This document shows positions 48,925 to 57,908 of a DNA stretch of 64,000 nucleotides, one piece after another. Each line of letters begins with the position of its first letter. The stretch's first letter is position 1. The position numbers and the translations under genes are program-made. Source of the stretch: Pedobacter caeni (GTDB lineage Bacteria > Bacteroidota > Bacteroidia > Sphingobacteriales > Sphingobacteriaceae); the NCBI RefSeq assembly GCF_900129215.1, contig NZ_FQUQ01000004.1, forward strand, positions 310,001 through 374,000, written 5' to 3'. The notes below the pieces were generated by a model, which had not been told where the DNA came from, searched no databases, and worked only from the letters and a program-made list of their open reading frames with translations.

Positions 48925-48988
48925 AGTGCTGTTGTTTTAAGATTCTCTTTATTTGGTATCGATTTTATTAGGTTAAATTTTAAGCACG

Positions 48989-49026
48989 GCAATAGAGCCT
49001 GGTCCGTAGGAACCAGGCTCTATTGC
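48989..49026. terminator. Very strong 15-bp hairpin
   Basis: GCAATAGAGCCTGGT (48989-49003) and ACCAGGCTCTATTGC (49012-49026) form a perfect 15-bp stem with an 8-base loop. It lies 46 bp past the stop of the 49072 gene. The T-run is weak, so it may also act in RNA processing. Confidence 0.6.
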
Positions 49027-49071
49027 TGTTAGTTATCTGCTTTTAAGATTCTTACACGTAGTACTTAGTGG

Positions 49072-49707
49072 TTAAATCAGATTAAACTGTTCGCGAAAAG
49101 AACAGTAGCCGTTTTTAGGTTTGTGGGTGCGTATACCTGAGCGTATGCCAACAACTTTTTCAAAACGGTTTAGTGAAAAAGAAGTGGCAGGGATATTGAA
49201 TTTGCGTTTGCGATAAGTAATCTGTATTAGATCGTCGGTGACCTTGAAAAAAGCGTCTTTCCCCGACTTCCACAATGCGACTTTACAATCTGTGACCCTG
49301 CCTGTAAGTTCGGCATCAAATAGCGTATGCACCTTTGCGTTGACAAAGTGTTGTTTCAGAAAAGATATTTGATCCGCACTGGCCAACAACCCTAAAGAAG
49401 CAAATGCAACACTGCCTGGAATCTTTAGCCAATCTGGTCGTTTTTGGCAGAAACAAAGAATATCAGTTGCTGAATGGCTTAAAAACAAATGCCTGACCTG
49501 TGCGGGTAATCCCTCATACACCAACCACATTCCAGTAGAAACAGGTACAAGGTGCCTCTCGTCCGACCAAAATTCTATCGCTGTATCCCGTTGATTATCC
49601 TGATAGGTAAAAAGGATAGTGCCATCCTGAACAGTTATGCGGCTCACAAAAAAAGCCAATGTCTCCGGGTTAATAGAAAGTGGGCACGGATCGGCTAACA
49701 AACCCAT
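49072..49707 (-). CDS. TOPRIM-like protein of the conjugative element
   Basis: A 211-residue protein. It contains VYEGLPAQVRHLFLSHSATD, PGSVAFASLGLLASADQISF and HTLFDAELTGRVTDCKVAL (about residues 65-150). The order acidic Glu...FDxExxGR...A resembles a TOPRIM (primase/topoisomerase nucleotidyl-transfer) domain. The zinc-finger and helicase parts of a full primase are missing. It overlaps the previous gene's stop by one base. The TOPRIM assignment is inference. Confidence 0.5.
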   Translation of the reverse strand: MGLLADPCPLSINPETLAFFVSRITVQDGTILFTYQDNQRDTAIEFWSDERHLVPVSTGMWLVYEGLPAQVRHLFLSHSATDILCFCQKRPDWLKIPGSVAFASLGLLASADQISFLKQHFVNAKVHTLFDAELTGRVTDCKVALWKSGKDAFFKVTDDLIQITYRKRKFNIPATSFSLNRFEKVVGIRSGIRTHKPKNGYCSFREQFNLI

Positions 49708-50513
49708 TAGCGAGATGAGGTGCGCCCGTATCCTCGACTATATTGTGAACCTGTTTCATAGTCTTTATGCTCGCCCACGGTCATTTCCTTTTCTCTTTTA
49801 GGTTTTCCTACCATACTATCAGCTAGGGCCTGATTATAACCTTTGGTGTATTCTTCTTTTTGGCCGTCCTTATTCCCGGCAAGGTTGCGAATACCACGGA
49901 GCAGTAAATAAGAAATACCGCCGTCCATTAATACCGAAAGTATCAATGCCTTTCTGTCTGACCTGATCCCCTTGCTGTCGGTCGCGCTGTGCTGGATGCG
50001 AGTGCCTTCGTCCAATTCTATTACATCTCCGCGTTGAAATGCTTTCTGCTGTTCCTCTGACATCACTTGCCCGTTGATTTTTATAGGAGCTTCAACCTGC
50101 TCAGGATGGTAGGAGACAAATTCTCTGGTTTGCTTGTCGTATTCGATAATCAGCATCGCCAGTTTTTTATCGGCCTGCTCATAAACTTTCTGTATCGATT
50201 GTAGTTTACCGTCCAGAAGTACCCTGGCTTCTTCCTCGCTGAGCAATGGATGTGGTTTGACCTCCTTATAGATGGGGTGCAGGTTCAGCGTGACGGTGCC
50301 ATCAGGGTTGCGATTAAGGGATAGTTTGGCATCCAGTTGTCGGATTTCAAAACCATCCATCTTCAAATGAAACATGCTGCGCATGTCTGTTCTTCGTCCC
50401 GCTAGCAATGCGTCGACATCTTCATTGCTTAGATTCAACTTACCTTCCTGGTAAAGTCCTAGCTTTTCGAGTTCTTTAATAGGCAACTCATTTTCCTTGA
50501 TAAATGTTTCCAT
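49707..50513 (-). CDS. DUF3945/DUF4099-type conjugative-element protein
   Basis: About 268 residues from the internal ATG at 50513 (METFIKENELPIKELEKLGL); the upstream ATG at 50609 would overlap the ardC-like gene and adds unrelated residues. Two domains: an N-terminal helical part (NLSNEDVDALLAGRRTDM, LDAKLSLNRNPDGTVTLNLHP) and a central GQVMSEEQQKAFQRGDVIEL segment. Such proteins are frequent next to topoisomerase and relaxase genes in Bacteroidetes elements; the function is unknown. The C-terminus is charged (EEYTKGYNQALADS, SRGYGR). Confidence 0.7.
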   Translation of the reverse strand: METFIKENELPIKELEKLGLYQEGKLNLSNEDVDALLAGRRTDMRSMFHLKMDGFEIRQLDAKLSLNRNPDGTVTLNLHPIYKEVKPHPLLSEEEARVLLDGKLQSIQKVYEQADKKLAMLIIEYDKQTREFVSYHPEQVEAPIKINGQVMSEEQQKAFQRGDVIELDEGTRIQHSATDSKGIRSDRKALILSVLMDGGISYLLLRGIRNLAGNKDGQKEEYTKGYNQALADSMVGKPKREKEMTVGEHKDYETGSQYSRGYGRTSSR

Positions 50514-50541
50514 AATTAACAGATTGAAATTTTGTGATGAT

Positions 50542-51768
50542 TTAGCGTCTTGCCACAATAGCAATTGCTGTGTCAGCTTCCTGAGAAATGGAAGTATCAG
50601 TCCCATCAATTGTGCGGGTTTTGTCCTGAGATTGCTGTTTTACCTGAAGCAAAGAACCATACAGCATATCATTTTTAGAAAGCACAAAGTTGTGTCCTGA
50701 GTTCAAGTCCTCCATGCGTAGACGACCCTGTTTCAGATGACCATTTACTTTGTAAATTGTATTGTTATAAGCAATTTCGTCACCTGATGACAGATATTTA
50801 GAGTTTGTCTGATTTCTTGATCCCTTCGACTCCGGTATATTTTGCAACTCAGTTTTAACTTCCCTTTTTTGTTCTAAACCTGTGAGGTAATTGAGAATTT
50901 TCTCAGCGTCAGTAGCAGCGGCATGTATTTCAAAGGGTGTGTCCTGCAAGACCTTAATCCAACTATCCACATAAGCGGTGTGCTGTCTGGGGTCATGTCC
51001 GATCCGCAATTCCTGACCGATCAGCAGAGAAGCGATTTCTGCACGTAATTCCTCACGGGCATATGCTTCGGAGCCAAACTGATTCATTATACTACGGTCC
51101 AATCTGTCCTTATGTCCAGTCCAATGGCCCAGTTCATGAAGAGCCGTTGCATAATACTTGTCTGGAGCATCAAACTGCTCTTTCAGCGGCATAGTAATCT
51201 GATCCTTGAACGGGCTGTAAAATGCATCGTCTCCGGCCCGATGGATAATATCGGCGCCAGAACTCGCAATCAGTTTTTCTGCTCGTTCTAATGGCTTCCA
51301 ACCTAACTCTTGGATGTCTGGTTTTTGTAGGATGGGAATCCCATTTACCTGCGCAGCATTGAATACCCAGGCGGTGGTAATGATTGGGCGATCCAGTTTT
51401 ATAGAAATCTTGATGGGTTTACCATCATCGTTCAACATAGGTTTACCACTTTCATCCCTTTTGGCCACTAAATCAGTTGTTTTAACAAACTGGATTAGAG
51501 AAGCCTTTTCACCTTTCTTGACACTCCACTGGTTGGCGGATGCCTGGTTAAAGGTTATCCATCGAGGATCTTCGTAACCGTTAAGCAACAAGGAAAAGGT
51601 ATTAATACCTTTATAGCGGTTTCCAGTGACGGCATTGTAAGGGAGCTCAAAAGATGGAAGATCATCGCTGTTCCAAGGTTTTTGCCAGGGAGCAGTTCCG
51701 GCTTTCAGCTGTTCAATGAGTTTTTCGGCCACCTGTATGTGCATGGCCTTAATCTTATCATTCGCCAT
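50542..51768 (-). CDS. ArdC-like antirestriction protein with zincin domain
   Basis: A 408-residue protein. The N-terminal ~130 residues are the ArdC ssDNA-binding domain (LIEQLKAGTAPWQKPWNS, PYNAVTGNRYKGINTFSLL, RWITFNQASANQWSVKKGEK). The middle carries a zincin-like metallopeptidase site with HELGH in YATALHELGHWTGHKDRLDR (about residue 210). It probably protects incoming DNA from restriction after transfer. The C-terminal ~100 residues (SSGDEIAYNNTIYKVNGHL) are a smaller extra domain. It overlaps a tiny upstream gene. Confidence 0.88.
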   Translation of the reverse strand: MANDKIKAMHIQVAEKLIEQLKAGTAPWQKPWNSDDLPSFELPYNAVTGNRYKGINTFSLLLNGYEDPRWITFNQASANQWSVKKGEKASLIQFVKTTDLVAKRDESGKPMLNDDGKPIKISIKLDRPIITTAWVFNAAQVNGIPILQKPDIQELGWKPLERAEKLIASSGADIIHRAGDDAFYSPFKDQITMPLKEQFDAPDKYYATALHELGHWTGHKDRLDRSIMNQFGSEAYAREELRAEIASLLIGQELRIGHDPRQHTAYVDSWIKVLQDTPFEIHAAATDAEKILNYLTGLEQKREVKTELQNIPESKGSRNQTNSKYLSSGDEIAYNNTIYKVNGHLKQGRLRMEDLNSGHNFVLSKNDMLYGSLLQVKQQSQDKTRTIDGTDTSISQEADTAIAIVARR

Positions 51769-51919
51769 CTTCTCCTACCTCCTGAGGGGCATCTTCTTCT
51801 GGCAGTTCGTCTGCATAGTCTACGCCATAAATGGCCGCTTCTGCGGCTGTAAGGCCAATAGCCTGGCCAGCTGCAAGTGTATTTAATTTATCTTGCAGGG
51901 TTCTTAAATGTTGTTCCAT
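51758..51919 (-). CDS. Very small acidic protein upstream of the ardC-like gene
   Basis: 53 residues starting MEQHLRTLQDKLNTLAAGQA, followed by IGLTAAEAAIYGVDYADELP and a Glu-rich end. The stop overlaps the ardC-like start region, and the reading is in frame with normal codon use. No family recognised. It probably belongs to the transfer operon as a regulator or binding partner; that is inference. Confidence 0.5.
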   Translation of the reverse strand: MEQHLRTLQDKLNTLAAGQAIGLTAAEAAIYGVDYADELPEEDAPQEVGEDGE

Positions 51920-51925
51920 AAGTAA

Positions 51926-52432
51926 TTAATTGATGGTTTGGCCTAGCTGTTCGGGCAGTAACAGTGACCTTAAAAAATGTAATGGGTTGATGTATTTATC
52001 CTTAAACCTGATGCTGAAATGCAGGTGTTCTCCGGTCACCCGGCCTGTTGTTCCGGTGACACCTATGACCTGACCTGCTGTTGCAGGCTCACCTGGTATG
52101 ACCAAGATCTGGGAAAGGTGTCCGTAAATACTTTGAAAGTCTCCATGAGAAATTCTCACATATTTGCCCAGGATTGGATTAAAACCTGTATCCGTTACAG
52201 TTCCGTCCAAAATATTTAGTACCGGATCACAACGGGCAGCAAAGTCAACGCCTCTATGCAGGTCATACTTATTAGTCACCGGATGTACGCGGTATCCAAA
52301 ACCAGAGGTCACACGTAAATTTATTAACGGTAAGCTACTACGATATTGGTCATTAATTTGTGCTATAGCTACAGCTGAATGAGTCAGTAAAAAATGGACA
52401 ACGACATGCAACACGAATATTCGAGGGTTCAT
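51926..52432 (-). CDS. M23-family peptidase (cell-wall hydrolase)
   Basis: A 168-residue exported protein with a signal peptide (to about residue 24) and an M23/LytM zinc peptidase domain: LRVTSGFGYRVHPVTNKYDLHRGVDFAAR (His and Asp ligands), GHLSQILVIPGEPATAGQVIG and GEHLHFSIRFKDKYINP (HxH motif). It likely opens peptidoglycan locally for assembly of the transfer channel. It overlaps the upstream gene by four bases. Confidence 0.92.
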   Translation of the reverse strand: MNPRIFVLHVVVHFLLTHSAVAIAQINDQYRSSLPLINLRVTSGFGYRVHPVTNKYDLHRGVDFAARCDPVLNILDGTVTDTGFNPILGKYVRISHGDFQSIYGHLSQILVIPGEPATAGQVIGVTGTTGRVTGEHLHFSIRFKDKYINPLHFLRSLLLPEQLGQTIN

Positions 52433-52848
52433 CGGCTACGAGAAGATTGAATTTCGATTTCATCTGCTAGCCCACATTTGATGAAATCCTCCAAGGTAAC
52501 AAGGGAATTTTTGCCAACTTCCTCAAAGCCGATGGCCCACCGAAGTGCTTCTTCAATTGCTCCTGTTTGTCCAATATTTTGCAGTCTGTAAATATCCAGT
52601 AGTATCCTTACATCTTTGGGGTCTAGTTCGAGCAATTTTGTCTGTATAGTTGCCAAAACCATTTCTTTTGGTTGTAAGGAAAGTAGGGCGTTAGTACTAT
52701 AAACCCCAATATTATTGTAAGGAAATTGTACATGCACTTCATCATTTTTGAGGTTGATTTGAGCAATTAACCCGACCTGACCTTGCATACGCATTGGATC
52801 ATCAGTTAATGGATGTACCATTACTGATTTGTTCAAAAGTTCTTCCAT
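52429..52848 (-). CDS. Hypothetical element protein, paralogue A
   Basis: A 139-residue soluble protein: MEELLNKSVMVHPLTDDPMR, then QGQVGLIAQINLKNDEVHVQF and YSTNALLSL in the first ~70 residues, with helices after. The first half has the look of a small beta-barrel (SH3/KOW-like). It is clearly related to the upstream neighbour at 52860-53285. Function unknown. Confidence 0.6.
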   Translation of the reverse strand: MEELLNKSVMVHPLTDDPMRMQGQVGLIAQINLKNDEVHVQFPYNNIGVYSTNALLSLQPKEMVLATIQTKLLELDPKDVRILLDIYRLQNIGQTGAIEEALRWAIGFEEVGKNSLVTLEDFIKCGLADEIEIQSSRSR

Positions 52849-52859
52849 TTCTAAATTAT

Positions 52860-53285
52860 TTAGCGCCTGTGAATTGGACGTTGTTCAACTTCAACCTGAT
52901 TATTGTTGACTAAGCCCAATTTATCTTGAAGTAAATTCTGGCTATGGGCTCTAACTGCATTATTTGTAGTTGACATTTCAAGAGCAGTTTTGTGGTTTAT
53001 TGGAAAGATTGACTGTGCCTTCAAACTGATTTCTAAAAGCGTTTTAAAATCTTCCTTTGACAGTTTTTGAAAATTTGAAATTGCATTTGTGCTTATTTCA
53101 TCAGATTTTTTCAAGACAAATAAGGCATTACTGCTATATAGTGCCTGTTGTCCTTTTTCAAAGCTTATGTAAACATTGTCTCCCTCAATATCTATATCTG
53201 TTATCATACCAATCTGACCCTGCTTGCCTGCCGGGTCGTTTAGTAATGGATGCACCTGCGCATAAGTGCCAAGAAGTTGTTCCAT
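52860..53285 (-). CDS. Hypothetical element protein, paralogue B
   Basis: A 141-residue protein: MEQLLGTYAQVHPLLNDPAG, then KQGQIGMITDIDIEGDNVYI and YSSNALFVLKKSDE. The shared order (VHPL-x2-DP, QGQ(V/I)G, (V/Y)-I-F, YS(T/S)NAL) shows a tandem duplication with paralogue A, 11 bp apart. It is next to the coupling-protein gene. Function unknown. Confidence 0.6.
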   Translation of the reverse strand: MEQLLGTYAQVHPLLNDPAGKQGQIGMITDIDIEGDNVYISFEKGQQALYSSNALFVLKKSDEISTNAISNFQKLSKEDFKTLLEISLKAQSIFPINHKTALEMSTTNNAVRAHSQNLLQDKLGLVNNNQVEVEQRPIHRR

Positions 53286-53313
53286 AAAATATAGTTGTTA
53301 GGTGATTAATTTG

Positions 53314-55353
53314 TTATTTGTTAAAGGTTTGCTTCATTATTCCTTTAGGCTGAGGTACACCAACTGATGTCTGAGCAATTCTGAACTGTTTTACAACCTG
53401 CTGCACTTCCTCATTAATCTTTTGAAAGTTCTGCCGGAGTATTTCCTCTTTTCTGCCTTTGAAATCGTAATAGATTGGCAAGGACCGATAGCTTTGTTCT
53501 TCTTTTTTGATAGACTCTACATCCAGATTTACCCGACAGTTTACTGCCGAGGGCTGGTATTTCCCTGTATAGGTTTCAACGGCATCTGACGCGATCAAAC
53601 CCACCATTTCGCCAGCTCGGAGGTTCGCAATCTTGCCAGCAGGAATCAGCGGTTCAAGTTTTTCACTCAGGGAAACAGAGACTTTCGTCCGGTCGATACT
53701 CAGACTTTCACCTTCCTGTTTTACCTTGCCAAATAGTCGTTCCAACCAATCTAACGTATCCTTGTTCTGTACAGATCCAGATAGCACATTACCGACCACA
53801 GAAGTGATAGTAGCAGCAGTTTCTTTACCATATTGCTGCTGAAATTGTTGAAGGCTTTGGATTCCGAGTACAGACGCAACCAAATTGCTTCTTGCTTGAC
53901 TTAAAACCTGCTCAATTCGAAAAATATAGAGACTTGGGGCCTCATCTATGACAAGTCCAACGGGTAAATTGCCTTTAGTGTTTACCAGTTTAGTTACCCT
54001 ATTTAGCACAAGGGAATAGCAGGCTGAATTAGTACTTTGTGTCAAAGGATCGTTGGCGAGCACCAAAATTGACGGGTTTTTAGGATCACTTATTTTTAGC
54101 TCGAAATCATCCCCGCTGAATACCCAAAAAGTTTCTTTTGTAGCCAATCTGCTGATAAAGATTTTAAGGGTACCTACTTGTCCTTCTAACTGATCGAAAG
54201 CTTTGGCCTGATAAGCACTTTTAAATGGGGAAAGTAGTGGTACCAGTTCCGGTTCAGAAAAAAGTGCGCTGAAAATGTCATCATAGGAAAGGTTTAAAAA
54301 AGAAAGCACATGCGGAGGGCTTGAATACCGACCATCTTCGTAGCTGCTGAAAAAATAAATGCATGCGGCCAGAAAATTGATAGCGGATTGTGTAAAGAAC
54401 TGGTCACTGCCCCCCGAACGATCACCTTTTTTCATGGCCTCAACTAAGGCTTCTGCTGTTTCAGAGGCATCGGCAAGAGTATTGAGGTATTGCCTTTTCC
54501 AGGGGTTTACTCGTTCGCTTTTTTCAACTTCATTTAGATTGATAACGTGGAATTTATAATCAAGGCATTTCCCTTTTTGTTTTGCCAATAAATAATGGTG
54601 ATAGGCAACCTTGGCCAAGTCAGGATATTTTATATCATAAATGCATAAAGTGAAAGATTTGGCGATGAATTGCTTTATTATTGGAATAATAACTGAAAAA
54701 GTTTTACCCCCACCGGGAACTGATATTAAAAGCAGGCTTCTGAATAAATTTGCCAGCGGAATGAATCCTTTATGTACCTTCTTTTTATAATAGAATAACA
54801 TAGGTATATTCACCGAATACGGTGTCTCAATCGGTTTGACGGGTTGCATAAAGGATTCCCCCTCAATGTTCCATTTATCTTTACCAAGTTTTGAACTGAT
54901 GATCTTCGATACATTATCCATAGCGATATGGATCAGTAAGGTTCCGAAAATTGCGGTGACGATGTACAGCAGATCAGACCAGCCAGCACCCATCCAAATG
55001 GCCGGTGTATGTTTTCCCTGAAACAAGATTCCCGAAAAGAAAACGATAAGACCAGCTACAAGTGGATAAACAATATGATTTTTGGGATTGAGGTCTTTGT
55101 TTTTTCTGCTGAGCGTACCTACTGAAACCAGGCAAATCAACAGTAGAGTAAATAGTTTGCTGTAAATGAGCTGGTGGTAAAATGGTAATCTGGCAAGCCT
55201 GATTACAAAAAAGCGTAGGTTAAATTTGTCCGTATAATCCTGTGTTAAAAATTTACTGGCGTAAAAAAACAGGAAAACTTCGATCAAGACGGACAAATAG
55301 ATACCAAATTGCAGGAACTTGTAAAGGCTCTGCTGTTCCTTGGTTTCTTCCAT
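53314..55353 (-). CDS. VirD4-like conjugative coupling protein
   Basis: A 679-residue membrane ATPase that brings the relaxase-DNA complex to the transfer channel. It has four N-terminal membrane segments (to about residue 155), the Walker A site VPGGGKTFSVIIP (about residue 212) and a Walker B-like VGLVIDEAPSLYIFRIEQVLSQ (about residue 470). Further family features are ASVLGIQSLQQFQQQYGKETA and RAGEMVGLIASDAVETY. It is transcribed with the downstream unknown genes and follows traN on the same strand. In Bacteroidetes elements the equivalent is often called MobC or TraG; I leave the symbol empty. Confidence 0.9.
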   Translation of the reverse strand: MEETKEQQSLYKFLQFGIYLSVLIEVFLFFYASKFLTQDYTDKFNLRFFVIRLARLPFYHQLIYSKLFTLLLICLVSVGTLSRKNKDLNPKNHIVYPLVAGLIVFFSGILFQGKHTPAIWMGAGWSDLLYIVTAIFGTLLIHIAMDNVSKIISSKLGKDKWNIEGESFMQPVKPIETPYSVNIPMLFYYKKKVHKGFIPLANLFRSLLLISVPGGGKTFSVIIPIIKQFIAKSFTLCIYDIKYPDLAKVAYHHYLLAKQKGKCLDYKFHVINLNEVEKSERVNPWKRQYLNTLADASETAEALVEAMKKGDRSGGSDQFFTQSAINFLAACIYFFSSYEDGRYSSPPHVLSFLNLSYDDIFSALFSEPELVPLLSPFKSAYQAKAFDQLEGQVGTLKIFISRLATKETFWVFSGDDFELKISDPKNPSILVLANDPLTQSTNSACYSLVLNRVTKLVNTKGNLPVGLVIDEAPSLYIFRIEQVLSQARSNLVASVLGIQSLQQFQQQYGKETAATITSVVGNVLSGSVQNKDTLDWLERLFGKVKQEGESLSIDRTKVSVSLSEKLEPLIPAGKIANLRAGEMVGLIASDAVETYTGKYQPSAVNCRVNLDVESIKKEEQSYRSLPIYYDFKGRKEEILRQNFQKINEEVQQVVKQFRIAQTSVGVPQPKGIMKQTFNK

Positions 55354-55416
55354 ATATCAAGTTTTGCTTTTAATGGATAAAGGGAGCTCAATGGAGACTC
55401 CCATTATTTGGACATT

Positions 55417-56247
55417 TTATAAACTGTCTGCTTTCAGAATATCACTGTATTTCATTTCTAGGGTAAGCACCCTCCCGGAAATCTGTTTTTCAGTCAGTTC
55501 AATATTTAGCAACTTATTACCCGGAAAGGTTACCTTTTTCAGGACATAGATATTTCGGTATTGCTTCTTAAATATGCTGTTTGGATACAGTTGCCATACG
55601 GGCTTAATTTCTACAGATTGTACGTTTGTTGCTTTTGTAATCTTTTTATCTTCGATTTTGAAGCGCTGTTCGTCCACATCGTAAGGCAAGTTGCTATTGT
55701 TAAAATATGTGATATCAAGAAATATGTGATCACCTGCGGCATACACATGGTTCAGTTTGGCCTTTAAACCGAAAGCCTTTGCCTTTCGCACAGACTTACC
55801 AGATGGTTTCTGTAGAATCTGAATGGCAAAATCCTGCATCTGCCTGGTTGTTAGTGAAATTCCAGGGACGTCCAGCGGCTGGGTATGTTCCGGTAATATA
55901 TTCACTTGTGTGGGGACGATAAGTGATTGGTCATCCACATAGCGCAGGTTATATTGAGCAATAAAACTTTCGCCAACAATGGTTACTACACCAGGCTCAT
56001 CTAAGGGCATCTTGACATCTGGAATTATCTTTAAGCGCAATACATTCTTTAAAGGCAGATCGCCCGCAACTGCGTGGGTGGATATGTCAACATATTGAAT
56101 GGGTTCGGGAGAAATAAAGTGCAATGAAATATCCCGACTGATCAGAATATCTGGTAGATCTTTGCGGTATACTCCTGCTGGGATTTGTGCATAAAGCCCC
56201 TGGGCCACCCATAAGATGGCCACTAAAAAAAAGATTAATTTTTTCAT
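55417..56247 (-). CDS. traN: Conjugative transposon protein TraN
   Basis: A 276-residue exported protein (signal peptide to about residue 20, LYAQ) of the Bacteroidetes TraN family (DUF4138-type), likely the VirB9-like channel protein in the periplasm. It is rich in beta-strands (YRKDLPDILISRDISLHF, HAVAGDLPLKNVLRLKI, LYPNSIFKKQYRNIYVLKKV) and ends in ISGRVLTLEMKYSDILKA. It lies 12 bp after traM. Confidence 0.85.
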   Translation of the reverse strand: MKKLIFFLVAILWVAQGLYAQIPAGVYRKDLPDILISRDISLHFISPEPIQYVDISTHAVAGDLPLKNVLRLKIIPDVKMPLDEPGVVTIVGESFIAQYNLRYVDDQSLIVPTQVNILPEHTQPLDVPGISLTTRQMQDFAIQILQKPSGKSVRKAKAFGLKAKLNHVYAAGDHIFLDITYFNNSNLPYDVDEQRFKIEDKKITKATNVQSVEIKPVWQLYPNSIFKKQYRNIYVLKKVTFPGNKLLNIELTEKQISGRVLTLEMKYSDILKADSL

Positions 56248-56259
56248 AAAAAATATGGG

Positions 56260-57480
56260 TTAATACTTGTTCTGAGTGTTTTTGAGTTCTTGCGGGTCAA
56301 TAAGATAGACCTGGGTGTTATATTTCAGTTTGGCTTTATTGCTACGGATCAGTTTGCTAACCGCCGTTGTAGTAGATTGAAACATTTTTTGCAGCATGCT
56401 CATGACTAGCTGGTTATTGTTTTCAGCTTGCTGTTGAATCGTCATACCCTGGCTGGCATCGCTACCAAGTACTTTTGAAAATTCACGGAATGCAGATGCG
56501 GGGACATAAAGCCCAGGCAGGCCGTCATTATCGTAGATGTCAAGTCGGACAGGTAGTATATTGTTATTTTGAAAAATGGAGCTAATTGATAGGTTTACCC
56601 GTTGACCGCTAAAGCCTGTTATCTGGGCATATAGGTATGTACCTTTTTTAACTAAAAACCGACCTGCGGTCATGTCATCTAACAGACGGATACGTAGACG
56701 AGAACCTGCATAGCCAGTGATGTCCTGATCTACTATGGCACGGATAAAACTATCTTCTCCATTAGCTGAAATGGTATTGAAAAGTGCCGTGGACGCCGAA
56801 GTTTTAGAAACGCTGAGTTTTTTTTGATTTTTAAGCTCCCGTTCAGCAAGGGCCATCTCTTTTTCTCTGGCTTGTTCTGATTTGTAATCGGGGTCGTTTG
56901 CTTTGCCCATGCTGTCGATCAGTGACATTTGTTCCCGAAAAATTTTCATGGGGTCCGTTTGTCCCTTATTACCAGGCACCTCTGATGTGGTAGGTGCCGA
57001 TTGTTGCTGCTTTAATTTGGAAAGTGCAGTTGCCAAGTCTCGGTCTGTATCGTAAGTTTTTGGTGGCTGTGTTTTAGGGACTGCGTTGGGAAAGGTTGAA
57101 TGTGATGTGCGTGGTTCGGCGGCTGTGTTACCATATTTCCTTTTCATTTCCCGGTCGATGGAATCCAACATCCTTTTTTCCATTTGATTGTACAGGTCTG
57201 GAACTTTTTGCCTGTTGGTTTGTTCGTCTGCGATCCCACCGACTGCTGTGTAACCATCGGCATCCTTGTATTGCTTACGGTAAGCGTCCAACTTATCTTC
57301 AATACCTTTGTTTTTAACCTCTTCGGAAACATCCACCAATGTTTCCTGTAGCGTATTTCCATTTTGTTGTACGGGTGCATCTTTTCCAAAGCTGCTTTTC
57401 CATGCGTAAAAAAATAAGCATAGGAAAGGAAGTAGGATCAGTGGTAGCACATATCGCGGTTGCTTGAAATTGATCTTCAT
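56260..57480 (-). CDS. traM: Conjugative transposon protein TraM
   Basis: A 406-residue protein with one N-terminal membrane segment (YVLPLILLPFLCLFFYAW), a long polar and partly coiled-coil middle (EKRMLDSIDREMKRKYGN, MALAERELKNQKKLSV), and a C-terminal VirB10-like domain (FIRAIVDQDITGYAGSRLRIRLLDD, YLYAQITGFSGQRVNLSISS). It is the Bacteroidetes TraM family, bridging the inner membrane to the channel core. Confidence 0.88.
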   Translation of the reverse strand: MKINFKQPRYVLPLILLPFLCLFFYAWKSSFGKDAPVQQNGNTLQETLVDVSEEVKNKGIEDKLDAYRKQYKDADGYTAVGGIADEQTNRQKVPDLYNQMEKRMLDSIDREMKRKYGNTAAEPRTSHSTFPNAVPKTQPPKTYDTDRDLATALSKLKQQQSAPTTSEVPGNKGQTDPMKIFREQMSLIDSMGKANDPDYKSEQAREKEMALAERELKNQKKLSVSKTSASTALFNTISANGEDSFIRAIVDQDITGYAGSRLRIRLLDDMTAGRFLVKKGTYLYAQITGFSGQRVNLSISSIFQNNNILPVRLDIYDNDGLPGLYVPASAFREFSKVLGSDASQGMTIQQQAENNNQLVMSMLQKMFQSTTTAVSKLIRSNKAKLKYNTQVYLIDPQELKNTQNKY

Positions 57481-57482
57481 AA

Positions 57483-57908
57483 TTAGGGTGTTGGTTTAAT
57501 ATTTAGCTCATTATGGATGATTTCCAACTGCTGAATTGCATCTTTGACAAAAAGGCTATCGGCAGCAGTCAGCTTTTCTTTGTGCAGTACTGTGTTGATC
57601 TGATTTTGCAGATCAAGCACTTTCTGAAATGCCTGCCCGGCACCTATGATCTGTCCGAACCCCTGGGCTACATTGGTGCCTGAGCTGGAAAGCGATGGCA
57701 ATGACTTGGGTTCTTTTACCCTCATAACCGTAAAGGCGAATACGCCTGAAAACAGTATAGACGCCAGCATGAGGGCAAATATTTGCGTTGGGTATCTGGA
57801 GCTGACGAGTTTCCAAAGAGCCGACAAGCGGAGAAAGTACCCTCCGAACTCTTTTCTGAGCTCGTATAAAAGATTTGGGCGGGGTTTAAAATGAGTTTTT
57901 CTGTACAT
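57483..57908 (-). CDS. Membrane protein at the TraL position
   Basis: About 141 residues from the internal ATG at 57908 (MYRKTHFKPRPNLLYELRKE), which overlaps the end of traK; the ATG at 57959 would lie deeper in traK and is less likely. One membrane segment (IFALMLASILFSGVFAFTVM) is followed by a periplasmic helical tail (GAGQAFQKVLDLQNQINTVL). It sits exactly where TraL lies in other Bacteroidetes elements, but I see no diagnostic match. Confidence 0.65.
   Translation of the reverse strand: MYRKTHFKPRPNLLYELRKEFGGYFLRLSALWKLVSSRYPTQIFALMLASILFSGVFAFTVMRVKEPKSLPSLSSSGTNVAQGFGQIIGAGQAFQKVLDLQNQINTVLHKEKLTAADSLFVKDAIQQLEIIHNELNIKPTP

Noticed and set aside
50514..50609. Upstream ATG for the DUF3945-like gene
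   Set aside because: The extra 32 residues overlap the ardC-like gene end and look unrelated; the ATG at 50513 gives the natural N-terminus.
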